Shown here in pieces: positions 22,600-33,269 of a stretch of DNA of 58,448 bases (positions within the stretch are counted from its first letter, which is position 1; every line of letters starts with the position of its first letter). A program made the position numbers and the translations under genes. The stretch is from Physcia stellaris (taxonomy: Eukaryota; Ascomycota; Lecanoromycetes; Caliciales; Physciaceae): positions 1 to 58,448 of the forward strand of contig JABSSW010000085.1 of the NCBI GenBank assembly GCA_018902385.1, written 5' to 3'. Under the pieces are notes generated by a model that did no database searches, was not told the origin of the DNA, and saw only the letters and a program-made list of their open reading frames with translations.

Positions 22600-23880
22600 T
22601 TTTCATTCAATTTGTTTCTTTTGCAATTTCTGTTGAACGAATTTGATTTGAAATATCGTATTTTTGTTTATCACAAAAACATCGAAAATTACATCGAATA
22701 ATGAACGACTGAAAATGACAAAATTTTAATAACAAAATCTCGATATAAAAACGTACAATTCGTCGTAATATCATATCATTTCGTTTTGATCGTTGACGAT
22801 GTATTGAAATTTTTGAAATACAACAAAAAATTGTTCGTTGATTTGAAATGAATGACAATAAATAAAAAAAACGTCAATATCGTCGTCGTCGATATCGAGA
22901 AGAAAAAATTCTGATTGTTGAGTAAATAATTGTTTTTGAGCGAACAATTGCTCAAATTGTCGTTGTTTTTTTTTTTTCTCGCTTTTTTTGTTTTCGTAAT
23001 GTCGTTTGACGTGTTTTTGCAATGATAAACAAATCGAAATTCAAAATAAATTGCATGATGAATGTGAAATGCTCGAAATAATGTTTCGAAAATGAATATA
23101 TGAACGTGTTTTGAATAATGAATTCGAAATTGATTTTTCGACAACAATTTCGCGTGTAAAATTTCTTGTTTATTTCATAACTATTGCGATAATGAATCAA
23201 TTTTTGTTTTTATTGCAACGTTGAATTGCGTTTGATTTGTTTTACAATTTAAATTAAATAATCAAAAATCATATATGATTGTTGATTGATATGCAAATTG
23301 CAAATAATTGCATAAACGTAATAATCAAATTTTAATGTTCGTGATTTAAATTTTGAAATTTCTGTAATGTTTTATTCGATTAGTTTAGAATTTCAAAAAA
23401 AAAACGCAAAACATTTTTTTATAAATTGTGTTTTATATCGTCGTTTGTCGCGCGTGTTTTTTTCGATATCGTAATTTCGTATTTACGAATAAACGTATAT
23501 ATTAAATTGTTCGCAAAAAATTCGTGTTTTATGAAAAATTTCAATATTTTGATACAATCGCGATAATACAACGAATAACGATTGACGAAAACATTTTCAA
23601 TCATCGATTTCACGACAATTTTTTTTTTCATTTATTTATCGTTGTAAATATTTTTGTTTAATATGTTCAACATATTTTATCAATTAATATCATTTTTTAT
23701 ATATGCGTGTTTTCACATAAATTTCAATTTTTCGTCGATATAAAATTGATTTATCGTTTTTTAATGTATTTGTTGTCGTTAAATCATTTAACAAACGCAT
23801 ATACGCACGATGATTCAAAAAATAATTCAATTTTTTTATTGTTGAATTTTTGTCGTTTGAATTGTAATTAATTTTCAACG
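22600..23880 (-). pseudogene. Possible DNA-transposon remnant, unclassified
   Basis: Minus-strand blocks at 23690-23878, 23419-23631, 22952-23200 and 22771-23022. One has YYRDCIKILKFFIKHEFF followed by LIYTFIRKYE, vaguely like the Asp-Pro plus downstream hydrophobic segment of Plavaka-type transposases. Another has CLSLQKHVKRHYENKK, half of a C2H2-like finger. The order of these pieces does not fit one simple gene. I list it because the blocks are longer than their surroundings and share one strand; the class is a guess. Confidence 0.25.
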
Positions 23881-25410
23881 ATTTTTCAATTTTGATATCG
23901 ATTACGTTTTCATAAATTATGATTTTGATAATCGAATTTTCGACAAATTTTTTAATTTTTTTGATAAAATTGTCAAAATTTGTATCGTTGATAATTAATT
24001 CGATATTGTCGAAATAATCAATATCGATTTTCGATATAATTTTTTTGTTTGTTTGTTTATTTTGATAATTTTTTTTTTACGAAAACGTGATTTTGCAAAT
24101 GTATATTTTTTTATCGTTTTATTATTTGCGATTAAAATCGATAATGTTAAATATTTTCGCGAATAAATTGAAAAAAACGCGATTGTTTTTATCGATATAA
24201 AAACAATTTCGACAATATTATATTTTTATTTGTTGATTTTAAAATGCGATAATTGAAAAAACGAATTCGAAAATTTATAATGTTTTTGATTGTGAAAATT
24301 TCAATGAAAATCAAAACGAAAAAAATGAAAAATTTGAAAAACGAAATTTTGACATTCAATTGAAATCAATTGTTCGATAATGAACGATATTTGAAATGAC
24401 GATAATTGAAAATTCAAATTTCGATGCAACGATTCATATTTTGTTTCAAATTGTTAAAAATCAATTTTAAATTCGTTTTTAAATGTGTTTGTGTTCATTT
24501 TGTCAAACAAAAATTTTAAAATGTATTCACGTATCAAAAAATTTATCGATTGTTGTTTCGATGTAATGTCGCAATATATGCAAATTGCGCATATAATCAA
24601 AAATAATTCGTAATTTTAACGTGTGTTGAATTTAATGTAATTAAATTTCGCATTAATTTAATTAATAAACAAATCGTTTTATATTTTTCATTTTATTTTT
24701 ACATTATTTGTTTGTTGTCGTCGTTGCGAACAAATTTATATTTTCATTGTTAAATTACAAACGTTAATTATTTGTCGTGATCGACAATTTCGATAATTCA
24801 CGAATTGTTGTCAAAAATTCATTCGTTTTGTTTTTTTTCGTCGAATTTTTCAATTTTTTACAAATTCAATCGAATAAAAAAAAATTGCAAATTTGTGTTT
24901 TCGTTTCAAAAAAAACGTCATTTTGTTATTTTCGAAATTGTCACGTTGTCGAAATTTTGTTAAAAATTCGTAAATTCGCAATCAATGTTGTTTTTTTCAT
25001 CAAAAAATCGAATTGTGTCAAAAATCGCGATTATTTTATCAATAAAAAATTTTTGCATCAAATAAACGTTAATGCAAAAACTGTTTCGATCAATAACAAA
25101 TCAAAACATTTGAACAATTAAAAAAAAAATTTAATATTGAATTTTTTTTTGCGTGCGTTTTTCGAATCGAATCGAATAACACAAAATTTAATCAAATTTG
25201 TCGTTATTTTGTCGATTTGAATTGCGCGAAAATAAACAAACATTCGAAAACAAAAAAATATTAAAAATATAAAATGATTTGCGTGCGTGAAAATGTTCGA
25301 AATTCGCGTTTTCATTGATATGTATATTTATTGTTGAATATTCGATTTTGAAAATCGTTATTTATCGAAAATGAAAAAAATAATTATTGTCGTCAATATT
25401 GTTTTTTGAA

Positions 25411-25575
25411 AATGAAATGAAACGATGCAACAAATAAATGAAATTTTTAAAAAACGACGTTTTTCACGTTAAAAAATCGATTGATAAATAAATACGAAAC
25501 AAAAAAATGATTTTAATCGTCGATGTCGATATTCGAAAATAAAATGAAACGATGCAACAAATAAATGAAAACAAT
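25411..25575. repeat. Spaced direct repeat of about 30 bases
   Basis: AAATGAAACGATGCAACAAA followed by TAAATGAAA occurs at about 25413 and 25541, spaced about 128 bases. Confidence 0.6.
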
Positions 25576-25715
25576 TAAAAACAATATTTATTACATTATG
25601 AAAACGATTGACGAAATAAATAAAAAACAAAAAACAATGCGACGAAAAAAAAATATTTCGAATTCGCGAAAATTTTCAAAAAAATACGTTTTTATTTATA
25701 TCGAATCAAATTCAA

Positions 25716-25890
25716 AATAAATATTGATAATTTTAATCGTTCAATTCAATCGTTTTATTCAACGATCGACGAATAAATATCGCGAATTTTGATCGTTCAA
25801 TACAATCGTTTTATTCAAAAATCGACGAATAAATATCGCGAATTTTGATCGTTTAATACAATTATTTTGTCGAAATGTCGCAAATAAATA
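25716..25890. repeat. 56-bp tandem repeat, three units
   Basis: Units start AATAAATAT at 25716, 25772 and 25828, with a partial fourth at 25884. Each unit carries GAATTTTGATCGTT-like and TTTTATTCAA-like blocks. The array ends about 20 bases before the C1 target-site duplication. Confidence 0.75.
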
Positions 25891-25906
25891 ATGATAACAT
25901 CGTTTC

Positions 25907-25911
25907 GTTGC
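25907..25911. repeat. Left target-site duplication of C1 (GTTGC)
   Basis: GTTGC precedes the left LTR; ATTGC follows the right LTR. The single difference is G-to-A, the mutation seen everywhere here. Confidence 0.7.
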
Positions 25912-26303
25912 TGTAATACGTTCGCGTTATCGAACAATTAACTCATGCGTTAATTTTGAATACGCGTTTGCGTAACGCAAATGCTTGACATTAATAATGA
26001 ATGTAATTCAAATGTAACATAGTTATAAACGCACGTCTAATAGAAACGTCATGAATTGATGTTATAATCATGACGTTAATCAAAGCGTCATAATTATTAC
26101 GTCAAATACGAATATAAATAAACTGTTCATTTTTTTTCTCGTTGAATTTCAACGATTAATTTTACATTTACAATATTCATACGATGTTGATAGTTAATAA
26201 TTGAAATTTATTAAATTTCACGTTTTTCAATAACTCGATGCGCTATCGTAAAGTTAATACATTATTGAAATTTGCTTTACGTCAACGCGTCTAGATTCTT
26301 ACA
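25912..26303 (+). repeat. C1 5' LTR
   Basis: 392 bp, TGTAATACG...CTTACA, matching 32873-33264 with mostly transition differences. Confidence 0.92.
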
Positions 26304-26354
26304 ATTTTAATCGTTTCATTTTTCGAAAAAAAAAATCCGAAATTTATTAACATC

Positions 26355-27554
26355 ATGATTGAATCAAATATCAACATTTCAAACTTTAAAGTAGAAAATC
26401 TTGATGATATTTCAGATATTTCAAATAATTTTATTTTTTCGAATTGAAACGACGTGAATCAAATTCAGCAAAACATTTCTACTATCGACAATGCGACGAC
26501 GCAAAACATTTTGAAACAAATGACAATTGCTTTTCGAAAATTTAACGATGAAATCGTTCAATTGCGAATTCAGACTCGAACAAATCAAAACGCAACGCAA
26601 TTCGTTATCGCATCGCAAACGCAATCAGTATCGATTGTATTTATCGTTCATTTCAAAAAGCGAAAATTCAAAAAACAATTTTCTTATAAAAGCGAAAACG
26701 AAAATGAACATATTCGTTGATTTCGCGAAATCGAACTCGAATTTCTGACGTGTTCTAATTATTTTATGAATAATCGATCGAAAATTCTTTGATGCATGTC
26801 ATCGTTGCGAAAAGATTTTCAATTTCAATGATTCAATCGCATCGACAACGATAAAAACTTGAAAAATATTTTTTACGATTATTACAAGTTTTTTTTTTTG
26901 AATTTGATAACAAATTCAGTGAATCGTCGATTCGTCGTTTACGAAAATTGAAAACGAATTCGTCAACGTGCGAATCAAAAAATGTTTAATTTCAAAAATG
27001 AATTCGAGAAATACGAAACTCATTTGTCGTTTTTTGATGAAATTCATTCGATCAATTTTTTTTTTTGTAAATTATTGTCATCGTTGAAAAAAAAATTGTT
27101 AAATATCGAAAAAATATCGATGAATAAAAAAAATTTGTTTGCGAAAATCGTCATGTTGAAAAAAATTCTTGAACGCGAACGACGAACAAATTCGCGTGTT
27201 CAAAATAATCAAAACATTTTCAAACAAAAAAAAAACAAAAACAAAAATAAAAAACAATTTCAACAACAAAATCAACAACAAAATCAATCGCAAAATCGTT
27301 TCAATCAAAACATTTCTCACGATTTTGAGCGCAATACGCATGCGAAAAGCAAGCGAAAACGCAATGAAAATGATCAAAATACAAAATCAACGTGTTATCG
27401 ATGTCATCGCAAAAATCACTATGTTTTCGATTGTAAAATTGATATAAATGAATCGAATAATCAACATATCATCGTTGTCGTCAACGTCACATTTGAATCA
27501 AAAAAAAATCAAGTTTCGCGAACGTCTCGCAAGCGAAACAAAAAAAATCAATAA
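26355..27554 (+). pseudogene. C1 gag
   Basis: Starts ATG 26355 (MIESNINISNFKVENLDDIS), about 50 bases after the LTR, and ends TAA at 27552. All internal breaks in this 400-codon frame are TGA (for instance at 26445, 26718, 26791 and 26827), as expected if Trp TGG became TGA. Near the C-terminus is a Gln/Asn-rich run (27255-27300) and then CYRCHRKNHYVFDC, an intact CCHC knuckle of spacing C-x2-C-x4-H-x4-C at about 27391-27432, followed by a basic tail. Gag would coat the RNA and build the particle. Confidence 0.85.
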
Positions 27555-27559
27555 AAATT

Positions 27560-27990
27560 CGAAATTTTATCGTGATTCAAAATTGAATCAGATTTTTGAA
27601 AAATGAACGATTTGTTCGCGCGTTCGTAAATTTTGAAATCAAAATCAATTTTATTAATCAAGTTTTTGTCATTCAATGAAAAATGCAATCGATAAACGAA
27701 ATTATTTTATCGTTATCGAATTTTTTTGAATGAACAAAATCGTTATTGTCATGAAACGCATGAATTCATTTACAACATAATAAATTCGTGAAATCAACAT
27801 CGTCAATGCAAAACTTTGTTTTATGCAATTGATTATATTGAATCGAATTTTATTTTGAATATGTTTATGTTGATTGTCGAAAACATATTAGTGAATTCGA
27901 CGAAAAACAATTGACGTTTCAAAATCAAATTCAAAAATTTCAAATTGATACGTCAAAACAATTTGCAAAAAGTTTAAAAATCACGAACAA
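27560..27990 (+). pseudogene. C1 protease remnant
   Basis: Just after gag a frame reads KINFINQVFVIQ, which sits where retropepsins have the active-site loop and the conserved Asn-Phe-Ile that follows it. The Asp-Thr/Ser-Gly itself is not clear. The frame then runs, with TGA breaks, into the segment leading to RT. Position between the CCHC knuckle and RT supports the call. Confidence 0.5.
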
Positions 27991-27999
27991 ATATTCGCG

Positions 28000-28880
28000 T
28001 TGATGTGTGCAAAAGTCGAAAAGCAATCGAGAAAACAAAAATTTAAAATTACGAAAATGTCAAAACAACTAAAGAATTTAGAAAGTCAATTTGACGACAT
28101 CAAAACAAATATTTTATTCGAATTAGATAAAAATGATCATGTTATTGATTTGAAAAAGAACGAAAAATCGTCGTTCATGTCGCTGTATAATTTATCACAA
28201 AATGAATTAGCGAAATTTCGACGTTACATCGAAAATGTCTTGATCAAAAAATGAATTAAATATTCAATTTTTTTCGTTGACGCGTCGATATTTTTTGTAT
28301 CGAAAAAGAATGAAAATTTTCGTTTTTGTGTGAATTATCGAAATCTAAATGCGATGACAATTAAAAATCGTCATTCATTATTTCTAATCACGAAAATTCT
28401 GAATCGTTTTAATGATGTTAAAAAATTCATCAAAATCGATTTGAAAAATGTTTATCATCGAATTCGCATCAAGCAAAACGACGAGTGAAAAACGACGTTT
28501 CGCACGCGATATGAACATTTTGAATATCAAATCATGTTTTTTGAATTAATCAATGTTTCAGCAATTTTTCAAGTTTATATCAATAAAATTTTGCGAAGAC
28601 TTGTCGACGTCATCTGTGTGATTTATTTGAACGATATTTTGATATATAACAACGATTCAACGCAACATTGACGACATGTGCGTTTTGTGTTCAAGCGATT
28701 GAAACAATACGAACTGTATGTCAATTTAAAAAAATGCGAATTTGTCATCGATCAGATCGAGTTTTTAAACTTCATTGTGTTCATTGAAAATGTACAAATG
28801 AATTCAGAAAAAATTCGAATCATTGAAAAATGATCGCAATTTAAAAATTATCGCGAATTACAAATATTTTTAGATTTCGT
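28000..28880 (+). pseudogene. C1 reverse transcriptase
   Basis: One frame with no TAA or TAG. Order: YNLSQNELAKFRRYIENVLIKK, FVDASIFFVSKKNENFRFCV-NYRNLNAM, FIKIDLKNVYHRIRI (first catalytic Asp kept), then TGA-KTTFRTRYEHFEYQIM (the conserved Trp of this motif is TGA at 28486), FFELINVSAIFQVYINK, and VIYLNDILIYNND, where YxDD has become YxND. In-frame stops at 28252, 28486, 28669 and 28831 are all TGA. It would copy element RNA to cDNA if intact. Confidence 0.9.
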
Positions 28881-29480
28881 CAATTATTATCGTCGTTTTA
28901 TTCATGATTATTCAAAATTGATTGCATCATTTATTGATTTGCTGAAAAACAATAAGCAAAACAAAAAATCTGAATTTTTTGTTTGAAAAAAAAAGTCGAA
29001 ATTGACGTTTCGTCGATTGCGCGATATTTTTACATCGATTTTCATTTTTCATCATTATGATTCAGTCAGAAAAATCAAAATGAAAATCGATGTTTCGAAT
29101 TTCGAAATTTCAAATATTTTTAATCAATTTGATGAACAAAATCATTGACGTTCGATCGCGTTTTGATCGCGAAAAATGATATTTACAAAAATGAATTACG
29201 AAATTCATGATCAGAAATTACTAATTATAATTATGATTTTTCAACAATGACGACATTATTTCGAAAACGTTGCGCACGCGATGAAAATGTGATTTGATCA
29301 CAATAATTTAAGAAAATTTATGAAACAAAAAAAATTTAATTCAAAACAAATCAAATAGATTTTTAAATTAATTGTTTATGATTTCGAAATCTTTCATCGT
29401 GCAAACAAAATCAATTCGACAAATGAATTATCGAGACGTTCAAATTACGAAAAGACATCGTCATTCAATATCAAGTTTTT
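28880..29480 (+). pseudogene. C1 RNase H
   Basis: Continues in the RT frame. FIHDYSKLIASF ends the connection, FHHYDSVRKIKMKIDVSNFEI carries the first acidic residue (Asp in KIDVSNF), MNYEIHDQKLLIIIMIFQQ has the conserved Glu region now Ile-His-Asp-Gln, and FDHNNLRKFMKQKKFN has the Asp-His pair. It ends YDFEIFHRANKINSTNELSRR. In-frame breaks are TGA (28984, 29146, 29164, 29248, 29290) plus one TAG at 29356. Spacing agrees with Ty3 RNase H. Confidence 0.85.
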
Positions 29481-29769
29481 GTTCACGTTGCAAAATAAAC
29501 TTGCGTTATCGTCAAAAAAACGAATCGATTTTGAAAATCAGAATTTTGTTTCGAATATCGCAACAGATATTCAACTATTCAAAAACAATACGCGTGCGAA
29601 AAACAAGCGCGAAATGTTAAAAGATTTAAATTCATTGTTTCAATTGATTGATGTACAGATTGTCATTTTCAAAAAAAAAAAATACGAGATTTATTTGAGA
29701 AATTTTATGAAAAGTCGCAAAAATCGATGAAATTTTTGATTAAAAAATTTCAAATTATCGACAAAACGA

Positions 29770-30663
29770 TTAAGAAATTTGTCGAAAAAAACAAAGAATT
29801 ATCTCGTCGTCGACGCAACAAATTCTATTGAAAAATAAATTTCGAAAATTTTTTTAGATTCAAAAATCGTCTCTATGTATTTGAAAATGCAACAATAAAA
29901 AAAAAATTCATAAACAAAAATCACGATAATTCATTGACAAAACATTTTGATGTTGATAAAATTGTGAACTTGATTCAGCGAAAGTTTTATTGATTCGTTT
30001 GCGCGAAACAAATTCGTTCATATGTCAAAATTTGCGACATATGTCAACGTATCAAAGTTCATCGACATAAATTTTATGAAAAATTCAAATTCTTATTTGT
30101 TTCGAATATTTCGTGAAAAAAAATTATCATGAATTTTATTATCGATTTGTTTTCTAACAAGCGTCGCGATGTCGTTTATGATTCGATTTTAATGATAATA
30201 AATCGATACATCAAAATGATCAAATACATTTCGATTACGATCAAAATCGATGTCGTTGCGTTGACGAAAATTTTTTATAAAAAAATTGTTTTTCGATTTG
30301 ACGTTTCGAATGATATAATGAATGACAAAAATTTTGTTTTCACGAATGTTTTTGATTTTCGATGTGTTATCACGCACGCATTAAACGACGATTAAACATT
30401 GCTTTTCATTTTCAAACGAATGATTTAATCGAACGTCAAAATCAAATTTTTGAAACGTATTTGCGTACATTCGTCGACGCGAAGCAAACGAAATGAACAA
30501 ATATGTTTTCAATGATTGAATTTGTTTATAATAACGTTACGCATTTCTTTACAAATGTTTCGCTTTTTTATTTAATGTATGATTATCATTCAGAAATTCA
30601 TTATGTGATCGAGAACGATTTCAAAAAAAAAAAATATTCATTGCAAAAAATAAAGTAAAGCAT
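29770..30663 (+). pseudogene. C1 integrase
   Basis: In a second frame: KKFVEKNKELSRRRRNKFY, then the zinc-binding region with HFDVDKIVNLIQRKFY and VKICDICQRIKVHRHKFYEK (Cys-x2-Cys near 30030). The catalytic core starts MNFIIDLFSNKRRDVVYDSI at 30129 with the first Asp, and VSNDIMNDKNFVFTNVF holds the second Asp region. After a frameshift near 30395 the frame returns to that of RT with IERQNQIFETYLRTFVD (third acidic residue, Glu). Breaks inside are TGA. Confidence 0.85.
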
Positions 30664-31203
30664 TTGCATGAAATAAAAAAAACGTTAATAAAACGTTTTG
30701 AATTCGTTGTCGCAACGCAGACGAAATATTACAATCAAAATCATGAATCAAAGAAATTCAATGTGAATGATTTAATAATGTTCAATATCAAAAATTTTAA
30801 ACAACGACGTTTTAACAAGAAGATGTCGCACAAATTTGTTGAATTTTTTCGTGTGAAAAATAAAATCGATACGCAAACGTATCGTTTTATTTTATTCAAT
30901 ATTTATCGTATTCATAATACTTTTCATGTTTCGTTATTGAAAAATTATCATCATAGAAAAGACGATAAGCATGCGAAACAATTTATGCAAATTTCAAAAC
31001 TCATTGATGATGAAAAACAATGAAAAATTGAAAAAATTCTTGATAAAATGAATGACAAAAAAAATATTTGATACAAAATCAAATGACTTGATTGAAATTC
31101 GAAATATAATCAATGATTACATGAAAATGAATTCAAAAATATTTCAAATTTGATGAAAAAATACAATGAACGTGCGTCGCGCAAACGCAAACGACGTCAT
31201 TGA
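30664..31203 (+). pseudogene. C1 integrase C-terminus and chromodomain
   Basis: 30664-31020 is an unbroken GPY/F-type integrase C-terminal module: KKFNVNDLIMFNIKNFKQRR, NKKMSHKFVEFFRVKNKI, YRIHNTFHVSLLKNYH. It runs into a chromodomain whose conserved aromatic positions are all TGA: 31021 (before KIEKILDK), 31069 (before YKIK), 31084, 31093 and 31114. The next stop is TGA at 31201. No TAA or TAG occurs. The spacing of these TGAs reproduces the Trp spacing of chromovirus chromodomains, which supports both the call and the mutation model. Confidence 0.88.
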
Positions 31204-31389
31204 TTCAAAATTATTTATTTTGTTTCAATGTCAACAATGATTTGATTTTTTCGTTTTATCGTTTAAAACGATAAAGACGATGAAATCGTTCAACATCAAC
31301 ATATGATCACGAACAAGAAAAAATAAACAAACGTCAAACGTCAAACAAAGAAAATTTATAAACAAAAAAAAATCGTTTATTTATCGCAT

Positions 31390-32172
31390 ATTTATTCTGA
31401 ATCGAAATCAAAATCGTTCGAAACGAACGAGTCGAAATTTAACGAATTCGAAGAATTCGAAATGTTCGAAAAACTCGTTTCATCGAAATTCACTTCGTTG
31501 ATCGAAATCGCAAAAGAAATTTTTTTCGAAATTTTCGATTTTTGAATCATCATTTTTTGAACGAAAATTTTGTATTCAGTCAATGCAAAAATGAAAATAA
31601 AAAATGTTTCGTTTGTTTATCGTCAATTGCGCATTTCTTTTCATCAAAAAATTTATCAATTTTTCATTTTTTTTTTTCAATTTTTTCATTTTTTTCGTCA
31701 ATTTCATTTTTTTCGCTTTTTTTTTTTCAGTTTCATTCAGCAAATCAGTGATTTGTTTTTTCGTTTTCGTCAATCGTTCGTCAAATTGATTCGTCAAAAT
31801 CGTGACACGATTGATCGTTGATTGTGCGCGATTTGCGATAATCGAAATGTATTCATGATTGCGACGTCATTGTTTCAAATCAACAATCGCATTTTTTTTT
31901 CGTTTTTCGATGCGAACGAAAATGAATTGATCGCGACGTTCGACTTTTGCGAATTCGCGCACGATTTTTTTCATTTGTTTTCGAAATCGTTTTGAAAATT
32001 GTGATTTGTTAACGTCGTCGCATCGTTTGCGCAAGCAAATACATATCGAATGACAAAAATTGAAATCGTGATGTTGAAAAGGACATTTTTCGCAAGTTTT
32101 CAAAACATCGCGAACGCACGCATGACGATCAAAACACGTCATACATGCGAAATTTTCGCAAATTATGACATG
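31390..32172 (-). pseudogene. C1 antisense ORF: Cys-rich plus coiled coil
   Basis: On the strand opposite to gag-pol, 32172 down to 31576 is one frame with a single TGA (31869). It opens after a TAA at 32175. It encodes a Cys cluster (CENFACMTCFDRHACVRDVL, then TCEKC), CPFQHHDFNFC and CICLRKRC, then a basic helical stretch, then a Lys/Glu-rich predicted coiled coil (about 31780-31610). A shift near 31590 leads to a Ser/Asp-rich acidic end with TAA at 31390. At about 260 residues it looks like a real accessory gene facing the 3' LTR. I do not recognise the family; a zinc-binding role is inferred from Cys spacing. Confidence 0.55.
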
Positions 32173-32175
32173 TTA

Positions 32176-32851
32176 ATTTGTTGTTGTTGTTTGCGTTCGT
32201 GACGCGTGCGTTTCAAAATATTTACGTCGATTTTCTTGAAAATCGATCATAATTTGAAAATAAATAAATTGTCGTATTGATAATTATATACATAAACAAA
32301 CGTTGCGCAAACGTTGAAAAATATTTTACGCGAAAAAAATTGTGATAAAAAAAATATGAAAAAAGAAAAAAAATGCGAACAAAAAAATTGTTGATAAATA
32401 ATATCGTGAAATTATCGACACGTTGTTTTCGCAATCGACGAAATTTCATGTTTATCAACAAAAAAATTCGCGTCGACGTTTCGATGAAATTGAATTTAAA
32501 TTTCGTCATTCAAATTTTGATGTTGACATTTCGATTTTCGATTTTGAAATATTGTCATTCAAAATTTGCATTGAAAACATGTTTTACGATTGCGCAATTA
32601 CATTGAAAATTTTTTTTTTTCTGAACAAAAATCTGAAAAATTTTTAACGAACTTTTGAACAAACGATACATGAACGCAATATGATATCGCACATGATATT
32701 TCTTGAAAGTTTTTTTTTTTTCGTTTGTTTTCGAAATTTTGAGAATTTTTTGATACGAATTTCAATGAATTTTTTGAAATTTTACAATCAAAACATTTAC
32801 ATGTTGTTTTTATTTATTGCATTGATATTGTTTTTATGCATTGAAAATCAA
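32176..32851 (+). other. C1 3' non-coding region
   Basis: Between the start of the antisense ORF and the polypurine tract. Only overlapping short frames in several registers; nothing recognisable. It may hold the promoter of the antisense ORF, but I see no clear signal. Confidence 0.4.
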
Positions 32852-32872
32852 CGCATTAAAAAAAAAAACAAT
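32852..32872 (+). other. C1 polypurine tract
   Basis: Run of about 13 A residues ending ACAAT directly before the 3' LTR; purine-rich as required for plus-strand priming, though degenerate. Confidence 0.5.
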
Positions 32873-33264
32873 TGTAATACGTTCGCGTTATCGAACAATT
32901 AATTTATGCGTTAATTTTGAATACGCGTTTGCGTAACGCAAATGCTTGACATTAATAATAAATGTAATTCAAATGTAACATAGTTATAAGCGCACGTTTA
33001 ATAGAAACGTCATGAATTAATGTCATAATCATAACGTTAATCAAAACGTCATAATTATTACGTCAGATACGAATATAAATAAATTGTTCATTTTTTTTTT
33101 CGTTGAGTTTCAACGATTAGTTTTACATTTACAATATTCATACGATGCTGATAATTAATAATTGAAATTTATTAAGTTTCACGTTTTTCAATAACTCGAT
33201 GCGTTATCGTAAAATTAATACATTATTGAAATCTGCTTTACGTCAACGCGTTTAGATCTTTACA
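32873..33264 (+). repeat. C1 3' LTR
   Basis: 392 bp, same length as 25912-26303; ends TTTACA. Confidence 0.92.
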
Positions 33265-33269
33265 ATTGC
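33265..33269. repeat. Right target-site duplication of C1 (ATTGC)
   Basis: Partner of GTTGC at 25907-25911 with one G-to-A change. Confidence 0.7.

Larger units (their letters stand above)
21862..25911. other. Unassigned AT-rich DNA
   Basis: About 4 kb between A3 and C1 without recognisable retrotransposon motifs. It contains short open frames on both strands, the longest at 24777-25121 (plus, 114 codons, with a CVFVSKKTSFCYF stretch) and 22776-23147 (minus, 123 codons). CC and GG are as scarce as in the elements, so it was also targeted by the mutation process and is probably repeated elsewhere. I see no LTR, tRNA or gene I can name. Confidence 0.5.
25912..33264 (+). mobile_element. C1: full-length Ty3/gypsy chromovirus, mutated
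   Basis: 7353 bp with two 392-bp LTRs and a five-base duplication. Internal order is gag with CCHC knuckle, protease, RT, RNase H, integrase, chromodomain, then an antisense ORF and the 3' LTR. Its gag (400 codons) is in one frame throughout, broken only by TGA. From 28000 to about 29700 pol is also in one frame; two frameshifts near 29740 and 30395 then bracket the integrase. A single TAG interrupts at 29356. It is the best-preserved autonomous element in the window. Confidence 0.92.
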
